64,000 nucleotides of DNA, taken from contig JAACMV010000007.1 in NCBI GenBank assembly GCA_010909725.1, positions 1,601,859 to 1,665,858 of the forward strand, written 5' to 3'. The stretch's first letter is position 1, and every line of letters begins with the position of its first letter. The translations under genes were made by a program, and so were the position numbers. Shown here in pieces: positions 31,696 through 42,904 of the stretch. Origin of the DNA: Picochlorum sp. 'celeri'. Taxonomy: Eukaryota > Chlorophyta > Trebouxiophyceae. The notes beneath the pieces were generated by a model that was not told the DNA's origin, searched no databases, and saw only the letters and a list, made by a program, of their open reading frames with translations.

Positions 31696-32211
31696 ATGGC
31701 ATCTGCCAGGTATGCTGCGAAACATTATATGGAAGTTGCTCAAGCAAGACAAGCCAAGTACGCCAATACGAAGAGAAAAGCTCTGCCTCTCAAGGTTGGA
31801 GATGAAGTGCTTTTGGCTACGAACAGGCTCAAGATGAATGGAGAGAGTTTCAAGAAGTTACAACCGCGTTGGATAGGACCTTTTGTGGTGACAAAAGTGA
31901 TTAACAGTAATGCAGTCAGGATAAACTCTGACCAGGTGGGTCACAAATTCCACCTGGTAATCAACGTGGAACGGCTCAAATCATATCATTCAGGAATGGA
32001 CGTACAGAAACTCGACGACGAGTTATCTCAACAAATGTCAGAAATTGCTGTTGAGCATAGAAAGGAAGTAACAAACGAAGAAGAAGAAAAAGAAGGAAAT
32101 GTGCCTGACACAAGTATGGACGCACAGTCCAAAGACTCTCAGCGGCCTGACCAGCTCATATCACCAGAAGAGGACGAAGAGGACCTCGTGATTGAGCTAG
32201 ATGATTATTAA
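31696..32211 (+). pseudogene. Ty3/gypsy-type retroelement pol remnant: integrase C-terminal region
   Basis: The 171-residue open frame begins in the middle of a pol protein. Visible parts are a helical segment (ARYAAKHYMEVAQARQAKYA), a basic KxGDEVLLAT segment, then KLQPRWIGPFVVTKVI and KFHLVINVERLKSY, the GPF-type C-terminal module of Ty3/gypsy integrases. The end is acidic and hydrophilic. Reverse transcriptase, RNase H and the integrase core are absent, so the copy is 5'-truncated. A purine-rich tract and an LTR follow at the spacing expected for the 3' end of such an element. Confidence 0.8.
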
Positions 32212-32344
32212 ATAGATTGATTGATGTGGGAAGGTTTTCAAGGGGAGACACAACCCTTGGCTGAGTAGAAGAAACTACCTCAGCACCTGCAATGGTTTTT
32301 CCCTTCCAGCCACATGACAACTGAGGACAGTTGGTCCAAACTTA

Positions 32345-32663
32345 GCGGGGAGGACTGTAACAGTACGAGGGTTGTACTGTTATGGCGCACCCGTGGAGGA
32401 CTGTTCTAGAACCTTCTATAGAAGGTCTAGCTAGAACCCATGACGTGGCAGTGCTCATGAAATGTATAAATACCATGCTCCAGCCCAGGGCTGGAGGACT
32501 TCAAATATAACTATTTCTTATAGTGTAACGTCGGACCAATGGAGCAACTAGTATCATTATATGGGCCCCGCATGATATCTTTGGGACGCTTACTTATTGT
32601 GTTGCAATGAGTACTCCCACGACGACGACACTTTTGAACAGGGAACACCTCGCCCCTGTTACA
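32345..32663 (+). mobile_element. Polypurine tract and 308-bp LTR of the retroelement
   Basis: The LTR spans 32356-32663. It begins TGTAACAG and ends CTGTTACA, a perfect 8-bp inverted terminal repeat with TG...CA ends. A purine-rich primer tract (gcggggaggac, 32345-32355) abuts its left edge. A TATAAATA box lies near 32464. The left LTR is missing in the window, so this is a truncated copy rather than a complete element. No target duplication can be tested without the lost left end. Confidence 0.82.
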
Positions 32664-32861
32664 GTGGTTTGGTGAAAACGCACCTACCAATGCTCAAAAA
32701 CCTATTCATCGTTCATTTATATTTATTTCATTTATATTACATTCAATATTATAACAGCATGACATTCGTCATTTACTACTGTATGTATTCCGGAGATCTG
32801 AAAAGGATTTACCCCTACCTCTGCAGCTGCAGAGGCAGCTGCCTGGCATACCCTATATAGC

Positions 32862-34987
32862 CCAGGGTCAAATGCAGGTAATTCTTCCCCTCTTTTAGAC
32901 TCCTCCCAACAAGGGTGGTGCCAGATGGGAACCGATGATACAAGGTCGATACCCCATATTCTGTCAAGAGCTGTTTGTATTTGAGATTAATAGTCCCAAT
33001 TACTTGACCAATCAATCCCAAATGGTGGAGGCCGTGGGCGCTGGTATGTTTTAGAGCGCATTTCCACGCTGATCCTATTACCGCCCTCTCATGCGCGTAC
33101 ATGCCCGCTCATGCTGCCGACCATGCGTCCTCCACAAGCTGAGCCCCAAATGGAATCCATATTTGAGGAGGAGCGATTTCAGGAGTAATCTGTCTCTCAA
33201 ATATGCCAGGGTCAAATGCAGGTAATTCTTCCCCATTCTCTTTTTTTAGACACTCCTCCCAACAAGGGTGGTGCCAGATGGGAACCGATGATACAAGGTC
33301 GATACCCCATATTCTGTCAAGAGCTGTTTGTATTTGAGATTAATAGTCCCAATTACTTGACCAATCAATCCCAAATGGTGGAGGCCGTGGGCGCTGGTAT
33401 GTTTTAGAGCGCATTTCCACGCTGATCCTATTACCGCCCTCTCATGCGCGTACATGCCCGCTCATGCTGCCGACCATGCGTCCTCCACAAGCTGAGCCCC
33501 AAATGGAATCCATATTTGAGGAGGAGCGATTTCAGGAGTAATCTGTCTCTCAAATATGCCAGGGTCAAATGCAGGTAATTCTTCCCCATTCTCTTTTTTT
33601 AGACACTCCTCCCAACAAGGGTGGTGCCAGATGGGAACCGATGATACAAGGTCGATACCCCATATTCTGTCAAGAGCTGTTTGTATTTGAGATTAATAGT
33701 CCCAATTACTTGACCAATCAATCCCAAATGGTGGAGGCCGTGGGCGCTGGTATGTTTTAGAGCGCATTTCCACGCTGATCCTATTACCGCCCTCTCATGC
33801 GCGTACATGCCCGCTCATGCTGCCGACCATGCGTCCTCCACAAGCTGAGCCCCAAATGGAATCCATATTTGAGGAGGAGCGATTTCAGGAGTAATCTGTC
33901 TCTCAAATATGCCAGGGTCAAATGCAGGTAATTCTTCCCCATTCTCTTTTTTTAGACACTCCTCCCAACAAGGGTGGTGCCAGATGGGAACCGATGATAC
34001 AAGGTCGATACCCCATATTCTGTCAAGAGCTGTTTGTATTTGAGATTAATAGTCCCAATTACTTGACCAATCAATCCCAAATGGTGGAGGCCGTGGGCGC
34101 TGGTATGTTTTAGAGCGCATTTCCACGCTGATCCTATTACCGCCCTCTCATGCGCGTACATGCCCGCTCATGCTGCCGACCATGCGTCCTCCACAAGCTG
34201 AGCCCCAAATGGAATCCATATTTGAGGAGGAGCGATTTCAGGAGTAATCTGTCTCTCAAATATGCCAGGGTCAAATGCAGGTAATTCTTCCCCATTCTCT
34301 TTTTTTAGACACTCCTCCCAACAAGGGTGGTGCCAGATGGGAACCGATGATACAAGGTCGATACCCCATATTCTGTCAAGAGCTGTTTGTATTTGAGATT
34401 AATAGTCCCAATTACTTGACCAATCAATCCCAAATGGTGGAGGCCGTGGGCGCTGGTATGTTTTAGAGCGCATTTCCACGCTGATCCTATTACCGCCCTC
34501 TCATGCGCGTACATGCCCGCTCATGCTGCCGACCATGCGTCCTCCACAAGCGAGCCCCAAATGGAATCCATATTTGAGGAGGAGCGATTTCAGGAGTAAT
34601 CTGTCTCTCAAATATGCCAGGGTCAAATGCAGGTAATTCTTCCCCATTCTCTTTTTTTAGACACTCCTCCCAACAAGGGTGGTGCCAGATGGGAACCGAT
34701 GATACAAGGTCGATACCCCATATTCTGTCAAGAGCTGTTTGTATTTGAGATTAATAGTCCCAATTACTTGACCAACCAATCCCAAATGGTGGAGGCCGTG
34801 GGCGCTGGTATGTTTTAGAGCGCATTTCCACGCTGATCCTATTACCGCCCTCTCATGCGCGTACATGCCCGCTCATGCTGCCGACCATGCGTCCTCCACA
34901 AGCGAGCCCCAAATGGAATCCATATTTGAGGAGGAGCGATTTCAGGAGTAATCTGTCTATCAAATATGCCAGGGTCAAATGAAGGTA
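32862..34987. repeat. Satellite array: six tandem 353-bp units
   Basis: The motif ccagggtcaaatgcaggta recurs at intervals of 344, 353, 353, 353, 352 and 352 bp. Middle copies are almost identical; the first lacks about nine bases in the ttctctttttttagacac segment, and the last two lack one base (agcgagcc instead of agctgagcc). Each unit keeps a 63-codon frame on one strand and a 69-codon frame on the other, simply because the units are copies. I see no protein family, promoter or tRNA-like box. High identity implies recent amplification or homogenisation. Confidence 0.93.
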
Positions 34988-36495
34988 ATAGGGTGTAGGT
35001 ATCTATATATCAAATCATATCTATATTAAAGTCAAATAAATGGTCCTATATTTGAGAGGGAAGTTGGAACTCCAACAGACGAGTTGCACCTTGATTGATC
35101 TCCCTTGGGTTGATTGGGTGAACTTTAAGATGTTCAAAATTTTTGGGACACCTTTTATCATAAATACAACATTTAATTGTAATTTGAATTTGTCGTCATG
35201 GTGAAAAGGCAATGAGATCTTTTTTTTTTTTTTTTTGGAAGCTTTGTGATGCGACGGTAAACAGCCGATTGCTCCGCAGCAATGACTCATGAGATCAGGC
35301 CATCAGGTTCCAGCCCGTAGCATGTGCTGACAAGTCGTTACCGACATGGAGCGATCAACACCTTCACACGCAGTGAGGTTCGAATAGAGCGTGAATTAGA
35401 TAGAGATCAATCATACAGTGGGAATCTCTCATATTCACTACAAGTACTTAAATTAGAAGTCCAGCACTGAAATATCGTACCACGATGATGGAGAATGTTG
35501 ACCCAAGCAATTCCACTTGCAGCGTGACCAAGACAGAACTGATTCAATTCAATGGATGCTCGGAGCACGGGAAGTGAGGCTCACTCTCTCAAGAAGATTA
35601 CGGCAGTCCATCGCCTTTCCAGGCTGGCCGACGGACACTTGCAAAAGCCAAAGCCGATTGCGCAGAGTTAAGGAACACTCCTAAAACCATCATCAGTGTC
35701 TTCAGGCACTGATGAACGAGCAGAAGGTTTACCACAGCACTCCAATTAAGCAGCCTCGCTGCTAATTGCACTGTGTTGTCCTCGAATATACCTCAGAGCT
35801 GGGTATGGACAGGAGAAGGCCTAATCAAGAGGCACAGAGAGTCCTCATCCAACTCAGGCTTCCTCGGGCTCCACCATTCGTCCTCACTGCCCTCAGGAGT
35901 GGGACAATCTTATGATGCGCGAGAACGCCAAACCAAAAATCTCTTGAAGTCTCACCCCAGCGCATATGTCAGGGTAGACATACCCTACAATATTATGTTA
36001 ATTCGATTTGCCACGACCCTAACTGGAGGGACGCCTCTCCAGGCCTGGAGATGTAATTTGCATCACTCCATCGCCATAACATTATTCATCTGATCTCTTC
36101 CCACGTTGGAGACCGTTCAAGAGGGTCGTTAGTACCCAAACGGTCATTCACGCGAGTGATAGGAAGAGTTCGCGCTACATTAGTCAAGGGGTCAAGGGAC
36201 ATTTCACTTGTTCAAGTCGCACAATATGATTGATGTAATGCCATACAGTAATTCTGAAAGCTATAATATATAAAGACTGGTCTGAACGGGCCAAATGTGG
36301 CCACTTACATGCATTAGGAACATTTTCCCGGACAAGGAAGGCCATGGCGGGGTCGGTGCTTCTTACGGGGATTAAGAGAATCAAAGATATCCAATATCCA
36401 TAAATGCTTGACCAACCAAATGCTTAAAGTCATATCTGACCTTTCCAACTCATAAGAGAAAGTATACTACCACTGGATAGCAAAATGCTCAACGT
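34988..36495. other. Non-coding interval with a dispersed repeat
   Basis: About 1.5 kb without credible genes. It holds a T18-type homopolymer at 35221-35237 and one copy of a dispersed repeat (35326-35460). Short open frames such as 35773-36093 show no family features. No complete tRNA or rRNA is visible. Confidence 0.5.
35326..35460. repeat. Dispersed repeat, copy 1 of 2
   Basis: This segment is clearly homologous to 59404-59538. Shared blocks include ttcacacgcagtgaggttcg, aatcatacagtggg and atctctcatattcacta, with short indels between. The internal aggttcgaa resembles a Pol III B box, so a tRNA-derived SINE is possible, but no convincing A box or poly(A) tail is seen. Confidence 0.85.
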
Positions 36496-37593
36496 ATGTA
36501 TAGTACTCTACAGAGTCTTCAGATGAAAAGAAAACGCTCATATTCAACAACAGACAGAAAGTTAGAACATAGCACTGGTTTGTTTTTGTGGCTTTCTGTC
36601 TTGGCCCTTGTTATCATTCTCAGGACTATGCTCTCACACGATGAAACCGTGTGTTCCATGGCTTATTGGCAGAGCAATATTTCACTCCATCTCATAATAT
36701 TTGCTTGCTCTAGATACTACTCTTTCATCCGTCTGCTTGTCTCCATTGAAAAAAGTTTGCCAGTAACCATCCCCATCAAGTTGACTGTATTTCTAGACGT
36801 CCCTATAGATGGCATGACGACCTTGCAGTCCAATGAGCGAATGCATCTGATTCAGGTACTACATCGTATTAAATCCAAACACGGCCACATAGATCTGAAA
36901 ATAAGAAGACGACATTTCGGGCTCAAGAAGAATGTACTCTCATCGTGGGTGCCACAATCAGTCAATGAGTATGCTGTTTTTCTGGAAGATGACATTGAGG
37001 TTTCCCCATTATTTCTTTATTTATCATCGATATACATCTCCAAGCTTCATCCCTTACCTCCTCATATAATGGGAATATCATTATTCAACGACAGAGTGAG
37101 TCAATTGACAGGTGAGACATTGATAGTGCCTGATCTAGTGCCGTATCGACTATATCAACAGGCTCAGAGTTGGGGAGCAGTCATGTCCCCTCGGCAATGG
37201 CTAGAATTTACTCAGTTCGCTGCCACATTGGGTGATGAATTTGACCCCAACATTACAGATATAGAGTATGGATCAAATAATTGGGACAAAAATTCCAGCT
37301 GGAAAAAGTATCTATTGTACTATATGTTTTACTCTGGAAAGTACCTAGTATACCCAACTTTTCCGGACAATAAATCAATCACAACTCATCATGTAGAGCC
37401 CAGCGAGCACTTTCCAGTAAAACCATCTGAAGATAGACTCAGGGTTGAATTGAGGCCGGCTTTGCTGGAATTGTCAGATCTGTCAACAATGATAGCCAAG
37501 TGCAAAAATCTAGACTGGAGGGAGATGCCTGTATTTGACATGTCGCATAGAATGATCGCCGATAAAGCAAGAGATTTATCATCTTTTGCGTGA
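36496..37593 (+). CDS. Type II membrane glycosyltransferase-like protein with EDD motif
   Basis: The 365-residue protein has a short cytosolic N-terminus, a signal anchor (GLFLWLSVLALVIILRTML) and a lumenal catalytic-type domain. The core AVFLEDDIEVSP is an acidic metal/nucleotide-sugar motif of GT-A folds. It shares order and motifs with the protein at 40140-42206: EDD followed by SP, GISL/GLSL, a QSWGAVMSP-like segment and WKKYLLYYMFYSGK...YP. Several N-glycosylation sequons (NIT, NSS) fit a Golgi location. I cannot assign the sugar donor or acceptor. It is the first gene of the glycan-related cluster. Confidence 0.72.
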   Translation: MYSTLQSLQMKRKRSYSTTDRKLEHSTGLFLWLSVLALVIILRTMLSHDETVCSMAYWQSNISLHLIIFACSRYYSFIRLLVSIEKSLPVTIPIKLTVFLDVPIDGMTTLQSNERMHLIQVLHRIKSKHGHIDLKIRRRHFGLKKNVLSSWVPQSVNEYAVFLEDDIEVSPLFLYLSSIYISKLHPLPPHIMGISLFNDRVSQLTGETLIVPDLVPYRLYQQAQSWGAVMSPRQWLEFTQFAATLGDEFDPNITDIEYGSNNWDKNSSWKKYLLYYMFYSGKYLVYPTFPDNKSITTHHVEPSEHFPVKPSEDRLRVELRPALLELSDLSTMIAKCKNLDWREMPVFDMSHRMIADKARDLSSFA

Positions 37594-38223
37594 ACGTTGA
37601 ATATTTCATCATGCAGTATTTGAATAGCCCTGCTGAGGGACCTCTCTCCAAGGAGTGTAAAATTGTCCTACACAGAGACCCTACCTCAGTGGCTGCGCAA
37701 CTGGCTTTTCAAAATAATCAGAAGAAAGTAGATTTCTAATCGTGCCCAGAACATAGAAGCCCGTGCTATGGGGCACCACCCTCGAGATGCAAGAAGACTG
37801 CCCTGCTAGGATCAGTCTAGCATGGATCTGGCTATTTTTCCATTCTTCCATTCTGCTTACCATTCTGCTGGCAGCCAGGAAACCTCCGTATGATCACGAG
37901 GCTAGATTTCGGCGCGCGTCAAAGTGGATCTCGATATCGCATATGTGTGCGGTCTGGGACCGGCGCGCCGGTCCACTACCTTGCGTGGCCCCGTATACGT
38001 ATATACGTATATATACGGTATATGGGGCCTGGATATCGCTCTCGGTCCTTCAAAAGCAATTGGCACTCGTTTTGTAAAATAGAGAGACCCAATTCGATCA
38101 TAACCTTTTATCATTTCAAAAGTATTTTCAACTCTGAAATTTCCATCTGTCTAAAGTAGCAGAACTTCAGCATAATGCATCAGTCACTAGCCCGAGTCAG
38201 GTTGCTGTAGCCAACAAATAATT
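37594..38223. promoter_or_regulatory. Upstream region with an 18-bp perfect palindrome and A/T hairpin
   Basis: The sequence ggaccggcgcgccggtcc at 37957-37974 is a perfect 18-bp palindrome about 250 bp before the next start codon. It is followed by ggcccc, an alternating gtatacgtatatacgtat stretch and ggggcc (about 37988-38030), which can form a second hairpin. GATATC-centred motifs flank both. Function as an operator-like site or structured DNA is inference only. Confidence 0.5.
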
Positions 38224-39255
38224 ATGCTGATAAAGCGAAGTCGATCAGTTTTACGCGCTTTCGCGCAATTATATGCACTTTTCTTTTTCTTCTTGATACT
38301 GACAATCTGGAGAATAATAGTGTCGAATGAATTGATACGCCCGAATCGAGAACACAGGTCTGTTGAGATTACCCTAGTGTCAGGATTATACCAGTTGCTC
38401 AAGGAAGGAGAATACGAGCAGTGCACAAAGTCACACAGCCAGTTTACCGCTGTCACCCAATGGAGCTTACAATTTGAGGAGGTCTTAATTCTTGCTGATG
38501 ACTGGAGTGTCTGCATTGCGGCTTTACTGATCGGCAAGCAGGCAAATGGCAACATCAAATGCCATCAGCACACATGCATGCATCCAGAGTATGGCCGACC
38601 TATTGTCCCCTGTCTTTTGAAAGATGCTGTCACTTTGACAACGACCGATTATATCTTGTTTACAAATTCTGATTTAGTCTATTTAAATGTCGTTCCAGCC
38701 ATAGACATGGTTCAGGGAGCGTTTCAGGAGAATTTTGCCCTCCTCGGCAGGAGGAGAGATATCGACTTTCAACGAGAGTGCAAGATGACGAGTAGGAAGG
38801 AATCTTTTATGCCAGAACAGATCCTTAGTGCTCCAGGAAAGTTGCACGACCCCTACGGCATTGATTATATCGTATTTCCCAGAAATGCACTCACTAGCGT
38901 GATTCAAGACATGCCAGACTTTCTGATTGGGCTCTGGAAATGGGACAATTGGATTGTAGACACATGTATTCACAAAGGAGTTAACCTTGTGGATGCTACA
39001 AACGTATTGCATGCGATACATCTACAGAGCACGAAAGAAGATCACCGCGGACGGAAAGGATTTGATCACAACAGAGATTTGTACTCAGCATATTACAAGT
39101 TAGGCCCAGACAAGCATCTGCTGGATGATCCATTCCCTGTTGGCCTCGGCACGATTGATTTTGCGCCATTCTACATTAAAAATGGCACACTACTGAGAAG
39201 ATGGTGTTACTTTGATGTGGGAAAAGAATTTCAAACCTGCAGCAAGAGACCCTAG
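38224..39255 (+). CDS. Type II membrane glycosyltransferase-like protein
   Basis: The 343-residue protein has an N-terminal basic stretch and signal anchor (FAQLYALFFFFLILTIW). The lumenal domain includes FEEVLILADDWSV, DYILFTNSDLVYLN (a DxD-like acidic site), DPYGIDYIVFPRNAL and LWKWDNWIVD. The pairing of NSD, a GIDY(I/F)VFPR segment and WDNW recurs in hypothetical glycosyltransferase-like proteins of algae and other eukaryotes. No donor can be assigned. It lies on the same strand as the preceding enzyme, with a palindrome-rich spacer. The C-terminus ends with a conserved-looking FYIKNGTLLRRWCYFD. Confidence 0.65.
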   Translation: MLIKRSRSVLRAFAQLYALFFFFLILTIWRIIVSNELIRPNREHRSVEITLVSGLYQLLKEGEYEQCTKSHSQFTAVTQWSLQFEEVLILADDWSVCIAALLIGKQANGNIKCHQHTCMHPEYGRPIVPCLLKDAVTLTTTDYILFTNSDLVYLNVVPAIDMVQGAFQENFALLGRRRDIDFQRECKMTSRKESFMPEQILSAPGKLHDPYGIDYIVFPRNALTSVIQDMPDFLIGLWKWDNWIVDTCIHKGVNLVDATNVLHAIHLQSTKEDHRGRKGFDHNRDLYSAYYKLGPDKHLLDDPFPVGLGTIDFAPFYIKNGTLLRRWCYFDVGKEFQTCSKRP

Positions 39256-40139
39256 GGAAAAGTGCGGCAAGCCCTAGGCCATGGAACCTAGGGGTGATTG
39301 TGCCTTCTTAAGGTGATATCAGCAAGACATGTATTGCCAATTTTCTGATGCAGATCGAGTGAAATAGGGTACATTGGCTTCACAGGGTAGAAGTTGTGAA
39401 CATTTGAATCCAATCTGTAAGGCCTTGCTTGCAACAGAATCATTGTTTTCATTGCGGGAGAGTGGCAACTCCGAGACTAGAGTTTCCTTCTTATAGAAGA
39501 TACTCTAAGTTCATGATGCAAAGGGAACTTTTCTCCGTGCATGTCACCAAATGCATGATAGGAAATGGGGGCATGTTGCATGTCCTCTTTGTGCCCCACA
39601 CGAGATCTATAAATATACACACATCAAGGATAATAAGGGAATAAAAAGGATGCATCAGTTGTGATTGCTTGTCTCTGAGAAATAGCAGATGCACAGTTCC
39701 GATGATTGATGAGGACGAAACCCTACGTTATCCAAGGGTTTCATCGAGTACCTTACACATCTACCCCACCTTGAGGTTATTGCAACCTCAAGCTCAGCCT
39801 CCAGGCGCCACAGAATGCTCCGTGGTCAATACCTTGGAAGATATCTTCACTCGGATATATATATCTTTATGATGCTAGATTTGTGTAATGAAAATGGTCA
39901 CATGGAAACACCAATTCTGAGAATGAGCAATTTGTTGAGGGTAGTGAGCATTAGGATAGGGTACTACAGGTAAATGAGAAGAAAATAACGTAGTGTAACT
40001 TTAGACAATAACAGTTTCTTCGATGCGGCTGATGCCAATCTGCTATTAATCTACTAATTGAGCTCCCAATTACATACCAAAACAGGTAAATGCTCGTAGA
40101 AATCAAGCACAAACCCTTGGCACCCTGCATGAAGCGTTA
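39256..40139. other. Intergenic region, no feature recognised
   Basis: This 884-bp interval lies between a plus-strand gene and a minus-strand gene, so it holds two convergent 3' flanks. Short open frames are present but none shows a family signature. It includes tagggtac motifs (near 39366 and 39955) resembling the telomere-like units at the window end; these may be chance. Confidence 0.45.
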
Positions 40140-42206
40140 TCAGAAACTAATCAAGTGCTGTGATGAATCAAGACCAATGGTCATCATCAAATGCCACAGA
40201 TCTCCCTGCTCACGCAGCACCAAGACTCTGCTACTTGCACAAAAAGAGAATTGTAAGAATGCAGATGTGGCATGCAGAAGTCCTGGCGGTTGGAGGGGTG
40301 CACGTTTTTCTAAATGTTGCTGAATGTACAAAGGCGTGATAACATGAGAAATATGCAATGCAGCGCTGATGTACTGGATCAACTCTGTGGTACTTGCATT
40401 GTCACCTATAAGAACTGCTTCATTTAGTGTGTGATTGATCGATCCAGACAGGAGGGAATGGACCCTCTCCTGGCATGATCCTGTGGCGCATTTATTATAT
40501 TCAACGCACAATCGGAAGTCGGGATGGAGAAGAGACTTTTTTTGAATCATTTCGCTCATGTATAGCTCCGTTCTGAAGTTGGGATGCAAGAGACCATTTA
40601 TTTTCTGACTTGCAGATGAAACCTTTTCAGTAGCATCCACCAAATCTGGACTAAAACCTATCCATCTAGAGACATTGGACTGTCGCTCTACTTGTCTGAT
40701 CGATTGGATTGGGATATGCTTCCTCGAATTTCCAGAATCGCTCCAGATGAGATAATATGACTTGCATGCATGCAAGGATATATTGCCAATATCTGAGAAG
40801 AGCCAAGCAGGCCTGGCTTGGGCCAAGTTTGCCACCGTGGCAATTTTTACATGCGTAAACCCAATTTTGTGTGTAACATCGAATATCTCAGAATATGGAA
40901 TATATTGGTAGCCATACCCAGGGACCAACACTTTCATATGAGATAGAAGAAACCCCTCACCACCTCCCCAAATGCTGTGCAAAAGCAGCAGTTGTCGAGT
41001 CCACTGCTTGTGCAATGATCCTTCGGGACATACAAAATACCAATCTTTGTTTGGGACGTCGGGGACAGATGATGATGAGCGCAAGAATTCGATGCCCTTG
41101 GTGTAGATAGATCCTAGCCGCAGCAAACCTTGCTCCAATACAGAACCCTGCTGTCTGAGTATAGCATGGGATGCTTTGTTGGAATGAACGTCAAAGACCG
41201 CCATGCTATCTACTGGCGGGAAACCGTGGAGAAATATTGAATCGTCTAGAATAAGGTGATTTGTCCTGTGGTCCAGCTTCACCCTCGTCGATTTGGCACT
41301 GTTCACATGTGTCCCGGGCAAGTGCAAGTTGGTTGCAAGGCCCGCCTGCCCAAGAATATTGGGGTATATTGTAGTTTTTCCCAGGATGAAGCAGTACTCA
41401 ATCAGCAGTCGTTTCCATGATTGGTTCCACATATTAGAAAAGCAGCTAGGTAGGTTAAAATTTGGGTCTCCCAAGTGTGCTCCAGCAATGGGATCTGCAG
41501 TTTCATTAGGAAGAAATACCTTATTCCTTCTGTACCAGGCATATGGGAGAAAATTTTGCCATTCTTTGCAGACCATCACTGGCGCCCATGATGACGGAAG
41601 GTTATGGAGGAACACAGAATGACTCATGTTCAGTTTTCTTGTAGAGTCCCATGGCTCATATGGGTACTTCATCTCTTTTACTCGAATAGGAGTTAATGAC
41701 AAGCCGATGATATTCGATGAGACTTCTGATAGTGACCTCTGGGTGGGTGACAAGTATTTTTCATAAATATCCAGGGTCCATTGGAACCAATAGGGAGATA
41801 GTCGCAAATCATCTTCAAAGACAGCCAGCAAGGAACCTTCTGAGCATCCAGTCCCTAATGAAAGCCAAGATTTTGCCAATCCTTTTTTCTTGGGTTGGAC
41901 ATAAACGGATGATGGTCCATGCTCCCATCGAAACTTTCTCGCAATTTTCACAACTTCTTGGTTTTCCGCAGAGCGATCAGGATCATGCTCAATCACAATA
42001 CGCAACGGAATCTTATAACCCTTATACTCTGCACTACCCAGATCTTCCAAAAGCGCCCTTGCTCCTTGCGGTCTCTTGTACAGCAGTGCGTACACTGTCA
42101 GTAAAAAGTCCGCTCCGGACGGTTGTTGGTGCCTTGTCCATTCCTTCGAGATAATCGAACTGTAGAGCAAATATGATACCAGCGCTATCAGCGATATTTT
42201 TCGCAT
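40140..42206 (-). CDS. Two-domain glycosyltransferase-like membrane protein
   Basis: Starting at the ATG at 42206 the protein has 688 residues and a signal anchor (MRKISLIALVSYLLYSSII). The frame is open further upstream to 42488, but the anchor argues for this start. Domain 1 (about 25-390) is homologous to the 36496-37593 protein: LLAVFEDDLRLSPYWF, GLSLTPIRVKEM, SSWAPVMVCKEW, WKRLLIEYCFILGK. Domain 2 (about 400-688) starts at DWYFVCPEGSLHKQWTRQLL and includes IGDNASTTELIQYI and FCASSRVLVLREQGDLWHLM. The latter resembles a second, inverting-type glycosyltransferase end, but I cannot place its family. Two catalytic domains in one chain would suit successive sugar additions. Confidence 0.68.
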   Translation of the reverse strand: MRKISLIALVSYLLYSSIISKEWTRHQQPSGADFLLTVYALLYKRPQGARALLEDLGSAEYKGYKIPLRIVIEHDPDRSAENQEVVKIARKFRWEHGPSSVYVQPKKKGLAKSWLSLGTGCSEGSLLAVFEDDLRLSPYWFQWTLDIYEKYLSPTQRSLSEVSSNIIGLSLTPIRVKEMKYPYEPWDSTRKLNMSHSVFLHNLPSSWAPVMVCKEWQNFLPYAWYRRNKVFLPNETADPIAGAHLGDPNFNLPSCFSNMWNQSWKRLLIEYCFILGKTTIYPNILGQAGLATNLHLPGTHVNSAKSTRVKLDHRTNHLILDDSIFLHGFPPVDSMAVFDVHSNKASHAILRQQGSVLEQGLLRLGSIYTKGIEFLRSSSSVPDVPNKDWYFVCPEGSLHKQWTRQLLLLHSIWGGGEGFLLSHMKVLVPGYGYQYIPYSEIFDVTHKIGFTHVKIATVANLAQARPAWLFSDIGNISLHACKSYYLIWSDSGNSRKHIPIQSIRQVERQSNVSRWIGFSPDLVDATEKVSSASQKINGLLHPNFRTELYMSEMIQKKSLLHPDFRLCVEYNKCATGSCQERVHSLLSGSINHTLNEAVLIGDNASTTELIQYISAALHISHVITPLYIQQHLEKRAPLQPPGLLHATSAFLQFSFCASSRVLVLREQGDLWHLMMTIGLDSSQHLISF

Positions 42207-42904
42207 GACAAAATAGCGCTGTCCTTGCGAAGGAAGCAGGCTCGTGATATCGTGCGCCAGGACATGAAGGTGTCCAAGCACTGTTAATGTCTTCCCCGCA
42301 CCAATCCCGCGAGATCTCATTTCTCGGGGTTCCACGAATATTAGAAATTTTGAGGTATAAAATTCTATTTTGTTTTCCATTCGTACATGCCCGGTAGTGA
42401 TGCGAAGTGAGGAATGAGCACAATCCTCAAATTCAGATCTGAGCCTCAAATTTTGAGGGTCTCGATGCCATTCAAAGAGCTTTTCCAACGACCACCGAAG
42501 TAATAGTCATAGCGTAATTCCTGATGATCATGTGATGCGGCATCCCTGCTTTTATGCGGAGACATTAGTACCGCAGAATTCATGGGTCGCGGCCTGAGGC
42601 CAACTTGCCGCAGCATCCCGTGCTCAGGCAAGTTTTCTGATTGCGTGGGTGTCATGATGTATGTATAATACGTCTCAGGGGTAAAGGCTTAGCGGTGACA
42701 CTAAAGAAAGGGATTACCTGCATCAATCCCTGCGGTCAAGTTCTTTGCTTTCTAATAAGGATGAGATTGATATATCAAGGACAGGATAGGACCTTGCTTT
42801 CCAATTGCTTGAGCATTAACATCTTACTCTTACATTTCCCTTGCGGTAAACAATATTGGCACTCTCTGCATGCAACATCTTCTTCAGCCTCTGTGAATTC
42901 AACA
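42207..42904. other. Intergenic region upstream of the two-domain glycosyltransferase
   Basis: This 698-bp gap is the promoter side of the gene ending at 42206 and the 3' flank of the GT4 gene. It contains ggcctgaggcc and a ttgccgc/gcggcaa-like inverted pair around 42590-42630. No RNA gene or credible open frame is visible. Confidence 0.4.

Noticed and set aside
33216..34866. Five repeated 63-codon frames and five repeated 69-codon frames, as a possible protein family
   Set aside because: They occur only because the 353-bp satellite is copied; the two frames lie on opposite strands of the same unit and show no family features.
32862..34987. CRISPR-like or gene-array interpretation of the tandem repeats
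   Set aside because: Whole 353-bp units are identical with no variable spacers, and the genome is eukaryotic.
35221..35237. Poly(A) tail of a retroposed gene (T run on the plus strand)
   Set aside because: No coding or source-gene sequence is recognisable next to it and no target duplication was seen.
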